Shown here: positions 27,201 to 34,178 of the stretch, piece after piece
How positions within the stretch are numbered: position 1 is the first letter of the stretch
How the letters are laid out: every line of letters begins with the position of its first letter
Source of the DNA: Chitinophaga rhizosphaerae
GTDB taxonomy: Bacteria; Bacteroidota; Bacteroidia; Chitinophagales; Chitinophagaceae
DNA length: 64,000 nucleotides
Assembly (NCBI RefSeq): GCF_003958645.1
Contig: NZ_RXLO01000016.1
Location: 1-64,000, forward strand
Direction of reading: 5' to 3'
Program-made: the position numbers and the translations under genes
The notes under the pieces: generated by a model
Databases searched by the model: none
Seen by the model: only the letters and a program-made list of their open reading frames with translations
What the model was told of the DNA's origin: nothing

Positions 27201-29801
27201 ATGAATTTGAACAACTTTACCATCAAGTCCCAGGAAACGCTGCAACAGGCGCAGCAGCTGGCTTTCAACCATCGCAATTCGGCGATTGAAACCGGCCACA
27301 TCCTCAAGGCGTTGCTGCAGGACGAAGATAACAGCATAGAATACCTGTTGAAGAAGAACGACGTGAATACCGGCTTCCTCGACGGCAAACTCAACGAACA
27401 GATCCAGGCATACCCCGTCATCGGCAGCGGTGAAGGCGGACAGGTGCTTAGCCGCGACGCGAACAACGCGATCCTGCGGGCAGGCGCCAGCATCAAGGAA
27501 TTCAAGGATGAATTCGTGAGCGTGGAACACCTCCTGCTGGGGTTGCTCGGCGGCAGCGACGATACCGCAAAGCTGTTGAAAAACGCCGGTCTCACGGAAA
27601 AAGGGCTCAAAGCCGCCCTCACCGAGTTGCGCAAGGGGGGAACGGTGAACAGCCAAACGGCCGACGCCACGTATAATTCACTCGAAAAATACGCCAAGAA
27701 CCTCAACGAACTGGCCCGCGCCGGCAAGCTCGATCCCGTGATCGGGCGCGATGAGGAAATCCGCCGCACCCTGCACATCCTGAGCCGCCGCTCCAAAAAC
27801 AATCCCATCCTCGTAGGGGAACCGGGCGTCGGTAAAACCGCCATCGCAGAAGGGCTCGCACATCGCATCATCAACGGCGACGTGCCCGATAACCTCGATA
27901 ATAAAATCATCTTCGCCCTCGATATGGGCGCACTCATGGCAGGCGCCAAATACCGCGGAGAATTCGAGGAAAGACTCAAAGCCGTGGTGAAGGAAGTCGC
28001 CGACTCCAATGGCGACATCATCCTGTTCATCGACGAAATCCACACCCTCATCGGTGCGGGCGCGATGGAAGGCGCAATGGACGCGGCCAACATCCTGAAA
28101 CCCGCCCTGGCGAGAGGGGAGCTCCGTGCCATCGGCGCCACCACCCTCAACGAATACCAGAAATATTTCGAAAAAGATAAAGCCCTCGAACGGAGGTTCC
28201 AGAAAGTATTCATCGACGAACCCTCGGTAGAAGACGCCATTTCCATCCTCCGCGGATTGAAGGAAAGATACGAAAACCACCACCACGTGCTGATCCGCGA
28301 CGAAGCGATCATCGCCGCCGTGGAACTTTCGCACCGGTATATTACCGACCGCTTCCTGCCCGACAAAGCGATCGACCTGATCGACGAATCCGCCGCCAAG
28401 CTCCGCCTGGAAATGAACTCCATGCCCGAAGAGCTCGACGAACTGGAACGCCGCATCCGCCAGCTCGAAATTGAACGGGAAGCCATCAAACGGGAAAACG
28501 ACCAGGAAAAACTGCGTGAGCTTGGCGCCGAAATCGCCCGGCTGAGCGAAGAAAGGAACACGTTCAAATCTAAATGGCAACAGGAAAAGGAACTTGTAGA
28601 TAAGGTACAGAACGCGAAAGCCGCCATCGAAAACCTCAAGCTGGAAGCCGAACAGGCCGAACGTAACGGGGATTTCGGGAAAGTAGCGGAAATACGTTAC
28701 GGCAAAATAAAAGAACAGGAAAAACTGGTGGCCGACCTCAGCGCCGAGCTCACCGGCATTTCAGCCAACAATAAACGCCTGCTGAAAGAAGAAGTAGACG
28801 CCGAAGACATCGCCGAAAACGTGGCCAAAGCCACCGGCATTCCCGTGGCCAGAATGATGCAGAGCGAAAAAGATAAGCTCCTCCACCTGGAAGACGAACT
28901 GCACAAACGCGTGGTAGGGCAAGACGAAGCCATCGTGGCCGTTGCCGATGCCATCCGCAGAAGCCGCGCGGGACTGAACGATCCGCGCCGGCCCATCGGT
29001 TCCTTCATCTTCCTCGGTACTACCGGTGTCGGTAAAACGGAGCTGGCCAAAGCCCTGGCGGATTACCTGTTCGACGATGAAGGGATGATGACCCGCATCG
29101 ACATGTCCGAATACCAGGAGAAACATTCCGTAAGCCGCCTCGTAGGCGCGCCTCCGGGATACGTGGGGTACGATGAAGGCGGCCAGCTCACCGAAGCCGT
29201 TCGCCGCAAGCCCTACAGCGTGGTGCTGCTCGACGAGATCGAGAAAGCCCACCCGGATACGTTCAATGTACTGCTCCAGGTGCTCGACGATGGCCGGTTG
29301 ACCGACAACAAGGGCCGCGTGGTGAACTTCAAGAACACCATCATCATCATGACGAGCAATATGGGCAGCCACATCATACAGGAAAACTTCGAAAAAATCA
29401 CCGAAGGGAATAAAGACGAAGTGGTAGACAGAACGAAGGAAGAAGTGATGAGCCTGCTCAAACAAACCATCCGTCCGGAGTTCCTGAACCGCGTGGATGA
29501 GGTGATCATGTTCCAGCCGCTCATGCGTTCCGAAGTCAAGGGAATTATTAACATACAATTACAACAACTGAAGGATCTGGTAGCGAAGAATGGCATGATA
29601 TTGGAATTCTCTGATTATGCGCTGGACTACCTGGCAGAACAGGGTTACGATCCCCAATTCGGTGCAAGGCCGCTGAAAAGATTGATCCAGAAAGAGATCG
29701 TAAACCTGCTCAGCAAGAAGATCCTCGGCGGAGAGATCGACAAGGCGAAACCGGTTTTGGTGGATGTGTTTGACAATGTGGTCGTGGTCCGCAATACTTA
29801 A
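27201..29801 (+). CDS. clpB: ATP-dependent disaggregase ClpB
   Basis: 866 residues, the normal length. The N domain (residues 1-150) contains two Clp_N repeats; the first AAA+ ATPase has Walker A GEPGVGKTAIAEG near 206; the coiled-coil M domain spans about 400-530; the second ATPase has GTTGVGKTELAKAL near 606, the sensor residues and TEAVRRKPYSVVLLDEIEKA. With DnaK it resolubilises aggregated proteins during heat stress. The 287-bp upstream spacer has no box I could identify, so heat regulation is not visible. A strong terminator follows at 29844. Confidence 0.98.
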   Translation: MNLNNFTIKSQETLQQAQQLAFNHRNSAIETGHILKALLQDEDNSIEYLLKKNDVNTGFLDGKLNEQIQAYPVIGSGEGGQVLSRDANNAILRAGASIKEFKDEFVSVEHLLLGLLGGSDDTAKLLKNAGLTEKGLKAALTELRKGGTVNSQTADATYNSLEKYAKNLNELARAGKLDPVIGRDEEIRRTLHILSRRSKNNPILVGEPGVGKTAIAEGLAHRIINGDVPDNLDNKIIFALDMGALMAGAKYRGEFEERLKAVVKEVADSNGDIILFIDEIHTLIGAGAMEGAMDAANILKPALARGELRAIGATTLNEYQKYFEKDKALERRFQKVFIDEPSVEDAISILRGLKERYENHHHVLIRDEAIIAAVELSHRYITDRFLPDKAIDLIDESAAKLRLEMNSMPEELDELERRIRQLEIEREAIKRENDQEKLRELGAEIARLSEERNTFKSKWQQEKELVDKVQNAKAAIENLKLEAEQAERNGDFGKVAEIRYGKIKEQEKLVADLSAELTGISANNKRLLKEEVDAEDIAENVAKATGIPVARMMQSEKDKLLHLEDELHKRVVGQDEAIVAVADAIRRSRAGLNDPRRPIGSFIFLGTTGVGKTELAKALADYLFDDEGMMTRIDMSEYQEKHSVSRLVGAPPGYVGYDEGGQLTEAVRRKPYSVVLLDEIEKAHPDTFNVLLQVLDDGRLTDNKGRVVNFKNTIIIMTSNMGSHIIQENFEKITEGNKDEVVDRTKEEVMSLLKQTIRPEFLNRVDEVIMFQPLMRSEVKGIINIQLQQLKDLVAKNGMILEFSDYALDYLAEQGYDPQFGARPLKRLIQKEIVNLLSKKILGGEIDKAKPVLVDVFDNVVVVRNT

Positions 29802-29843
29802 CAAGTCATTTCTAATACGACGATATACAGTTACAGGTTAATG

Positions 29844-29865
29844 CCCGGATGAATCCTCATCCGGG
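29844..29865 (+). terminator. Terminator of clpB
   Basis: CCCGGATGA pairs with TCATCCGGG around a 4-base loop, followed by ATTTTTTTT. A canonical intrinsic terminator 42 bp after the clpB stop. Confidence 0.9.
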
Positions 29866-29929
29866 ATTTTTTTTGCCTATTTGACGCATTATCAATATAA
29901 ATAAATTAAAATTTGTCGTAATCTAAATT

Positions 29930-30108
29930 AGCGGTTATCTTGTGGCCCACGAAACGAGCTACCCGCTGGTTCTGCGGCAAGGAATTACCGCTTTAAAAGT
30001 GGTGAACGATTGTGTAGCCAGGATTATGGGGGTTAAAAAGGCCTACAGGAAGGGCGCGGGGTATTGCCTTGGCGCCTTCCCCTGTACGGTTGGCGGATCA
30101 TAACCGCT
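29930..30108 (+). ncRNA. Candidate structured RNA between clpB and guaD
   Basis: AGCGGTTAT (29930-29938) is perfectly complementary to ATAACCGCT (30100-30108), closing a 179-nt domain. Inside, GCTAC (29958-29962) pairs with GTAGC (30014-30018) and encloses hairpins CCGC/GCGG (29963-29977) and ACCGCTT/AAGTGGT (29987-30003). A long 3' hairpin joins TACAGG (30044-30049) to CCTGTA (30081-30086), with further pairs inside it. A weak promoter-like AAAATTTG box ends 14 bases before the first arm. guaD has its own -7 box beyond the last arm, so this may be a free RNA rather than a leader. No known RNA family is recognised. A 50-codon frame also reads through this region but looks coincidental. Confidence 0.5.
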
Positions 30109-30117
30109 TGAAATCCG

Positions 30118-30125
30118 TACATTTG
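30118..30125 (+). promoter_or_regulatory. Promoter -7 box of guaD
   Basis: TACATTTG fits the Bacteroidota TAnnTTTG consensus at all fixed positions and lies 16 bases upstream of the guaD ATG. A -33 element is not obvious at the usual distance. Confidence 0.5.
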
Positions 30126-30141
30126 GGATAAAACCAGGCTT

Positions 30142-30627
30142 ATGTACCCGATCGGAGAAAGAGAAAGGAAGTTCATGGCGATGGCGGTGCAATTATCCGC
30201 CCGCGGGATGCGGAATGGAGAAGGCGGGCCTTTCGGTTCGATCGTAGTGAGGGGAGATGAAGTGGTAGGGGAGGGATGGAACCAGGTGCTGGCCCACAAC
30301 GATCCCACGGCGCATGCCGAGGTGGTGGCTATCCGGGACGCCTGTCAGCGGTTGGGCACTTTCCAGTTGTCTGACTGTGAGATTTTTACTTCCTGCGAGC
30401 CCTGCCCCATGTGCTTCGGGGCTATTTACTGGGCGCGCCCGAAAAGGGTTTTCTTCGCCAATACGAAAGAAGAAGCGGCCGCCATCGAATTCGACGATTC
30501 CTTTATTTACCACGAACTGGAATTGCCTTACGGCGATAAGAAAATCCCCTTTATCCCCATGCCCGAAGATTCGGCGAAGGACGTGTTCCGGGAATGGGCC
30601 CGTAAAACCGATAAAACCAGTTATTGA
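30142..30627 (+). CDS. guaD: Guanine deaminase, cytidine-deaminase fold
   Basis: 161 residues. Zinc-site motifs HAEVVAIRDAC (His near residue 57, catalytic Glu) and CEPCPMCFGAIYWARPKRVF (two Cys near 86-89) are complete. The C-terminal FDDSFIYHELELPYG and the Trp-containing tail resemble Bacillus-type GuaD rather than the tRNA adenosine deaminase TadA, which lacks this tail. It would convert guanine to xanthine for purine salvage or nitrogen release. A TACATTTG -7 box lies just upstream, so it is probably expressed alone. Confidence 0.88.
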   Translation: MYPIGERERKFMAMAVQLSARGMRNGEGGPFGSIVVRGDEVVGEGWNQVLAHNDPTAHAEVVAIRDACQRLGTFQLSDCEIFTSCEPCPMCFGAIYWARPKRVFFANTKEEAAAIEFDDSFIYHELELPYGDKKIPFIPMPEDSAKDVFREWARKTDKTSY

Positions 30628-30630
30628 CGG

Positions 30631-30981
30631 CTATCTCCGCGCGAAATGGTAAATCCAGTACAGCGCGATGGCCATGAAGAGGACGATCAGCGCCACGATG
30701 GCGACGTAAAGGTAGTAGTTCTCTTTCTTCTTCCGGCGGTTCTTCCGGCGGAGACTGTGCAACACATTCCACTTCGCCTGCCGCAGCCATCCGGGGATCT
30801 GGTCTTTCCGCGAAATGGCCGACAACCCTTCCACAGCTTCGCTGCACAGCTCGCAGTCTTGCAGGTGCATTTCAACCTCGTGCCTTTCGGAAGCACTCAG
30901 TTCACCCTTGACGTAGGCCAGCAGCTTGTCTTGCGAGGGACAGGCGGTTTCGGTGAATATGTCAGCAAAATGGTCGTTCAT
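30631..30981 (-). CDS. Membrane-bound anti-sigma factor (zinc-finger ZAS type)
   Basis: 116 residues. The N-terminal anti-sigma domain has the HxxxCxxC site in EVEMHLQDCELCSEAVEGL (residues about 35-53). A basic loop (RRKNRRKKKE) and a single membrane helix (YVAIVALIVLFMAIALYWIY) end the protein, with almost no periplasmic tail. It would hold the sigma factor encoded just upstream (31012-31623) inactive at the membrane. The 30-bp gap shows that the two are co-transcribed. Confidence 0.82.
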   Translation of the reverse strand: MNDHFADIFTETACPSQDKLLAYVKGELSASERHEVEMHLQDCELCSEAVEGLSAISRKDQIPGWLRQAKWNVLHSLRRKNRRKKKENYYLYVAIVALIVLFMAIALYWIYHFARR

Positions 30982-31011
30982 ATCTGTTAAGGCGTTGCCT
31001 GCTGCTGCAAG

Positions 31012-31623
31012 TTAACGCATATTTTTACTGTACTTTTCCAATAATATTTTAAGGTTGCGTTTTCCGTTCTGGATGTAACTTTTTACCTGTCCGGCGTTGA
31101 AGCCGGTGATGTCGGATATTTCCTGGTAGCTTTTCTTCTCGAGGTAAAAAAGGCGCACGGTCACTGCCTGGTCTTTATTCAATTCTCCCAACGCCCGTTC
31201 CATATTTTCGAGCATCATGTCTTTCTGCACATGGGCCACATGCCGCACGTCTTCCTGCTCCGCCACGCCGGGCACCAGATCCTCTTTCAGTTCCAGGTCT
31301 TTCTTATGCCGCAGCTGCATGAGGCAATGGTTTTTGGCGACCTGGTAGATCCAGGCTTTGAAATAGATCACGTCATGCTTATGGATTTCGGAAAGCACTT
31401 TCAGGAAGATTTGCTGTACGCTGTCGCGCGCATCTTCTTCATTCTTGAGATACTTCATGCAAAGGCCCAGCAGCAGTATGGCGTATCGGTCGAAGAGGAC
31501 GCCTATCCACTCGGTATTGCCATCGGCTTTATACCGTTGGAGCAGGTCCTGGTCGCTCATGTGTTGATATTGGTCGGAGGATGGATGCACGTTGTTACAG
31601 TAGCGTTCTCGATTGAGATGCAT
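31012..31623 (-). CDS. ECF sigma factor
   Basis: Up to 203 residues, started here at the ATG at 31623; the ATG at 31560 (MSDQDLLQRYKADG) is an equally reasonable start. Region 2 is present (LFDRYAILLLGLCMKYLKNE and AWIYQVAKNHCLMQLRHK) and region 4 carries YQEISDITGFNAGQVKSYIQN, the -35 recognition helix. ECF factors of this kind direct envelope-stress or regulon-specific transcription. The cognate anti-sigma gene is next on the same strand at 30631. The sigma gene lies just beyond the stop of the upstream anti-sigma gene (31663). Confidence 0.9.
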   Translation of the reverse strand: MHLNRERYCNNVHPSSDQYQHMSDQDLLQRYKADGNTEWIGVLFDRYAILLLGLCMKYLKNEEDARDSVQQIFLKVLSEIHKHDVIYFKAWIYQVAKNHCLMQLRHKKDLELKEDLVPGVAEQEDVRHVAHVQKDMMLENMERALGELNKDQAVTVRLFYLEKKSYQEISDITGFNAGQVKSYIQNGKRNLKILLEKYSKNMR

Positions 31624-31662
31624 AAGTAAACAAATTCCATAAATATTTCAAATGGAAGCGGG

Positions 31663-32736
31663 TCAATTCATGTTGCTGAGCTCTTCCTGCGCGAGGGATT
31701 TCATGGGGCCTTCGGAGTTGGCGATATCGCGCAGCATCCGGCGGGCCCTGCCTTTCTGGCCTTTCGCGCGGTAGCAGATGGCCATTTGGTAACGGGCGCG
31801 CTCTGCATATTTGCCATTGTCGGAAAGTTTGCGGAACTGGTTGATGGCTTCGTTGTAGTCGCCCTGTTGCTGGTATTGCATGGCGCTGCGGTACACATAG
31901 TCGTCTCCGTTAGCCGGTTTTGCCGCCGGTTCTTCTTCTTTCGCTGTTTTTGCAACGGGTGCGGGCTCGGGGGCTTTTTCCTTAGGCGTTTCCTTCTGCG
32001 GCACTTTTTGCGGTTCCTTCGGTGTTTCGGCCGGCGGTGGCGGCGCTTGTGCTGCCGGTTTTCGTGTATTCGTATCTGCAGGCGGCAGTTTGGGTAGCGC
32101 ACTGTCTTTCACGATCTTTTTCTTCTGCGCGGTATCGCGGGTAGGTACGGGTGTAACGGCTGCCGTAGTGCGGGATGTATCGCGGCTGCTGTATTTGGTC
32201 TGGATCGCAAGCGGCTCCTGTACGGGCTCGGAAGGCGCCTGGTAATTGCCCACTTCTGCGCCTTTGGGCGCCGGCAATACCACAACTTCCGCGGCGCGCG
32301 CGGGCATGACGGTCATCGGGGGCCGGTTTTTCAGGTGCTGCTGCAAAAGGAAAATACCGCCGCCGCCGAACGCAAGGAATACAATCGTCCAGAAATAAGA
32401 TTGGACGCTATCTGCAAAGGTTTTCCGCTCCTGCTGCGGTTTGGCCGTGAATTGTTTTTGCTGGCGCAGGGGCGGGGGAGCAGGTGCATATTCCCGCTGG
32501 ATATACTGACTGAGCTGATGGCTCAATTGCTGGTAAGATTCGATGTTTGCGGGATTCCCGAGCGTGGCGAGCGCATCGTTGCAAAGGTCGCATTCCACGA
32601 GATGCTGTTCCACCAAATGCTGTTCCACAACGGTCATCTGGCCGAGATGGTAACGGCGCATCTGGTCCCTGTTCAGACATCGTACGGGAGTGAAGATCCG
32701 GATGATCCTTTCTTGTCTTGGAGAATGACTATTCAT
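31663..32736 (-). CDS. Anti-sigma factor with zinc finger and periplasmic TPR
   Basis: 357 residues. The N-terminal zinc-finger region reads VEQHLVEQHLVECDLC (HxxxCxxC), with a tandem five-residue duplication EQHLV just before it. A membrane helix (SYFWTIVFLAFGGGGIFLLQ, about 125-145) follows, then a Pro/Lys/Glu-rich linker and TPR-like repeats (YVYRSAMQYQQQGDYNEAIN and RYQMAICYRAKGQKGRARRM). The TPRs face the periplasm and could sense the signal. The gene overlaps the upstream sigma-like gene by 8 bp, a strong sign of coupled expression. Confidence 0.83.
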   Translation of the reverse strand: MNSHSPRQERIIRIFTPVRCLNRDQMRRYHLGQMTVVEQHLVEQHLVECDLCNDALATLGNPANIESYQQLSHQLSQYIQREYAPAPPPLRQQKQFTAKPQQERKTFADSVQSYFWTIVFLAFGGGGIFLLQQHLKNRPPMTVMPARAAEVVVLPAPKGAEVGNYQAPSEPVQEPLAIQTKYSSRDTSRTTAAVTPVPTRDTAQKKKIVKDSALPKLPPADTNTRKPAAQAPPPPAETPKEPQKVPQKETPKEKAPEPAPVAKTAKEEEPAAKPANGDDYVYRSAMQYQQQGDYNEAINQFRKLSDNGKYAERARYQMAICYRAKGQKGRARRMLRDIANSEGPMKSLAQEELSNMN

Positions 32737-33271
32737 ATGCCGCCTCTTTCATATACATAGCAACCTGTTGACGGATGCTTTTCAGCCGGTCCCTGACCTG
32801 GCCTGAATCGATATGCCGCGAGCGGGCAAGCTCACTGAGAGGCTTGTGCTCGAGGTAAAATTCATTTAGCAAGTCCATATCCTCGGGGATCAGCCTGCCC
32901 AGCGCATTTTCCAGCTGTGCTGCCAACGCCATTTTTTCGATGGGATTGTTACCTGCATGATCTACCCTGCTTTCCAGCTCGCGCATGGCCACCGGTGGTG
33001 CTTTACGCGTTTTACCGAAATATTGCTGGACCAATCCGTGCATGATTTCGTTTACTTTGCCGGTGGCATTGTGCAATTGATCGAATAACTTGCCGGTCAG
33101 TTCGGGGAATACGGTTTCTGCGGGATGCCGCTCATCGAGCCCGGGTAAACAAACCGCCACCAGCAGGTGGCTATACCGGTCCAATAAAACCCCTGCAACC
33201 TCTCTTTCCCGGAATTTCCGGAACCGGAGAAGCAGTTCCCTGTCGCTGAGGTTATTTAACTGGAGATGCAT
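32729..33271 (-). CDS. Degenerate sigma-like protein, paralogue of the 31012 sigma factor
   Basis: 180 residues from the ATG at 33271 (MHLQLNNLSDRELLLRF); an in-frame ATG at 33307 is possible. The N-terminus keeps the sigma pattern LLDRYSHLLVAVCL, and the C-terminus keeps a region-4-like helix-turn-helix (LSELARSRHIDSGQVRDRLKS). The part that should bind -10 DNA and core RNA polymerase (region 2.2-2.4: FKAWIYQVAKNHC in the intact paralogue) is replaced by KVNEIMHGLVQQYFG. It may be a weak sigma factor or a regulator that titrates the anti-sigma factor. The next gene overlaps it by 8 bp. Confidence 0.6.
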   Translation of the reverse strand: MHLQLNNLSDRELLLRFRKFREREVAGVLLDRYSHLLVAVCLPGLDERHPAETVFPELTGKLFDQLHNATGKVNEIMHGLVQQYFGKTRKAPPVAMRELESRVDHAGNNPIEKMALAAQLENALGRLIPEDMDLLNEFYLEHKPLSELARSRHIDSGQVRDRLKSIRQQVAMYMKEAAYE

Positions 33272-33345
33272 ATATACTATCATTATATTTACGTAAATCC
33301 GGGCCAAAAGTTCACCGGTGCCGTCATATTATTTAAACAATTAAC

Positions 33346-34107
33346 ATGCCATTAGCGATCACCATTGTGCCGGTCATGCCCCTCCGGGCGGAGCCTTCGC
33401 ACCGGGCCGAAATGATTTCCCAGGCTGTTTTCGGGGAATGTCTTGAAACAGAAACCGTTACGCAAGACGGTTGGGTGAAGGTACGGATGCAGTACGAAGG
33501 GTACGAGGGCTGGGTAACGCTTTCGCACCTGGAAACCATCCCGCAGGGCCTCTACGAAGCGCTCCCCACGCATGTGGTGCGCCACTGGCAGGCCGTTCTT
33601 CAACTCAACGGAAAGCCCGTCCACGTACCCTACGGCAGTTTGCTGAAACTGGGCGCTACCGGATGGGGGAGCGTAACAGTTACCCCCGGAGAAGGGATCG
33701 TGCCGTTCAAGCCGGCTCCCGCGCCGCGGGAGGCCTGGGAGCCGATTGCCATGGAATTCCTGAATACAGGGTATTTATGGGGCGGGAAAACGGTGTTTGG
33801 GACAGACTGTTCCGGCTTTACCCAAACCGTGTATAAAATCCTCGGCATCCCCTTGCTGAGAGACGCATATCAGCAGGCCGCACAGGGGGAAACTGTTTCA
33901 TTCCTCCAGGAAGTAAAACCCGGCGACCTGGCGTTTTTCGACAATCCCGAAGGGCGCATCACGCACGTGGGCATTATGCTCGACGAGCAGCGGATCATCC
34001 ATGCTTCGGGGAAGGTGCGCATCGATCCGGTAGACAATCAGGGCATCGTGAACGCCGACACGGGCGAGCGTACGCATAAGCTGCGGTTGATCAAACGGTT
34101 GTTCTGA
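33346..34107 (+). CDS. NlpC/P60 cysteine peptidase with SH3-like domains
   Basis: 253 residues, no clear signal peptide. Residues 1-110 contain SH3b-like strands (GWVKVRMQYEGYEGWVTLSH). The C-terminal papain-like domain has the catalytic Cys in GTDCSGFTQTVYKIL (about 155), His in ITHVGIMLDEQR (about 206) and the third polar residue in IIHASGKVRI. Such enzymes cut the D-Glu-diamino acid bond in peptidoglycan stem peptides. It is divergent from the sigma-like gene and convergent with the secreted enzyme gene at 34179. Lack of a secretion signal suggests a role on recycled muropeptides. Confidence 0.9.
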   Translation: MPLAITIVPVMPLRAEPSHRAEMISQAVFGECLETETVTQDGWVKVRMQYEGYEGWVTLSHLETIPQGLYEALPTHVVRHWQAVLQLNGKPVHVPYGSLLKLGATGWGSVTVTPGEGIVPFKPAPAPREAWEPIAMEFLNTGYLWGGKTVFGTDCSGFTQTVYKILGIPLLRDAYQQAAQGETVSFLQEVKPGDLAFFDNPEGRITHVGIMLDEQRIIHASGKVRIDPVDNQGIVNADTGERTHKLRLIKRLF

Positions 34108-34119
34108 AAATCTATAAAA

Positions 34120-34152
34120 ACAGCCCCCATGCATAACCTGCATGGGGGCTGT
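34120..34152 (-). terminator. Terminator between convergent genes
   Basis: A 14-bp perfect stem (ACAGCCCCCATGCA with TGCATGGGGGCTGT) and a 5-base loop. The T-tract is on the minus strand, so it chiefly ends the 34179-36641 transcript; it may also stop the plus-strand NlpC gene. Confidence 0.85.
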
Positions 34153-34178
34153 CCTATCTTGCGAATAGCAATAGTCTA

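Noticed and set aside
27173..28639. 488-aa Ser-rich frame antisense to clpB
   Set aside because: Mirror frame of a conserved gene; composition is Ser/Arg-dominated.
30040..30090. GTACGGTT and a strong hairpin suggested group II intron domain V
   Set aside because: Lacks the catalytic triad spacing and any reverse transcriptase gene; the hairpin belongs to the larger fold described.
29930..30108. A 50-codon frame through the structured region
   Set aside because: No ATG, no family resemblance, and the perfect end complementarity is better explained by RNA structure.
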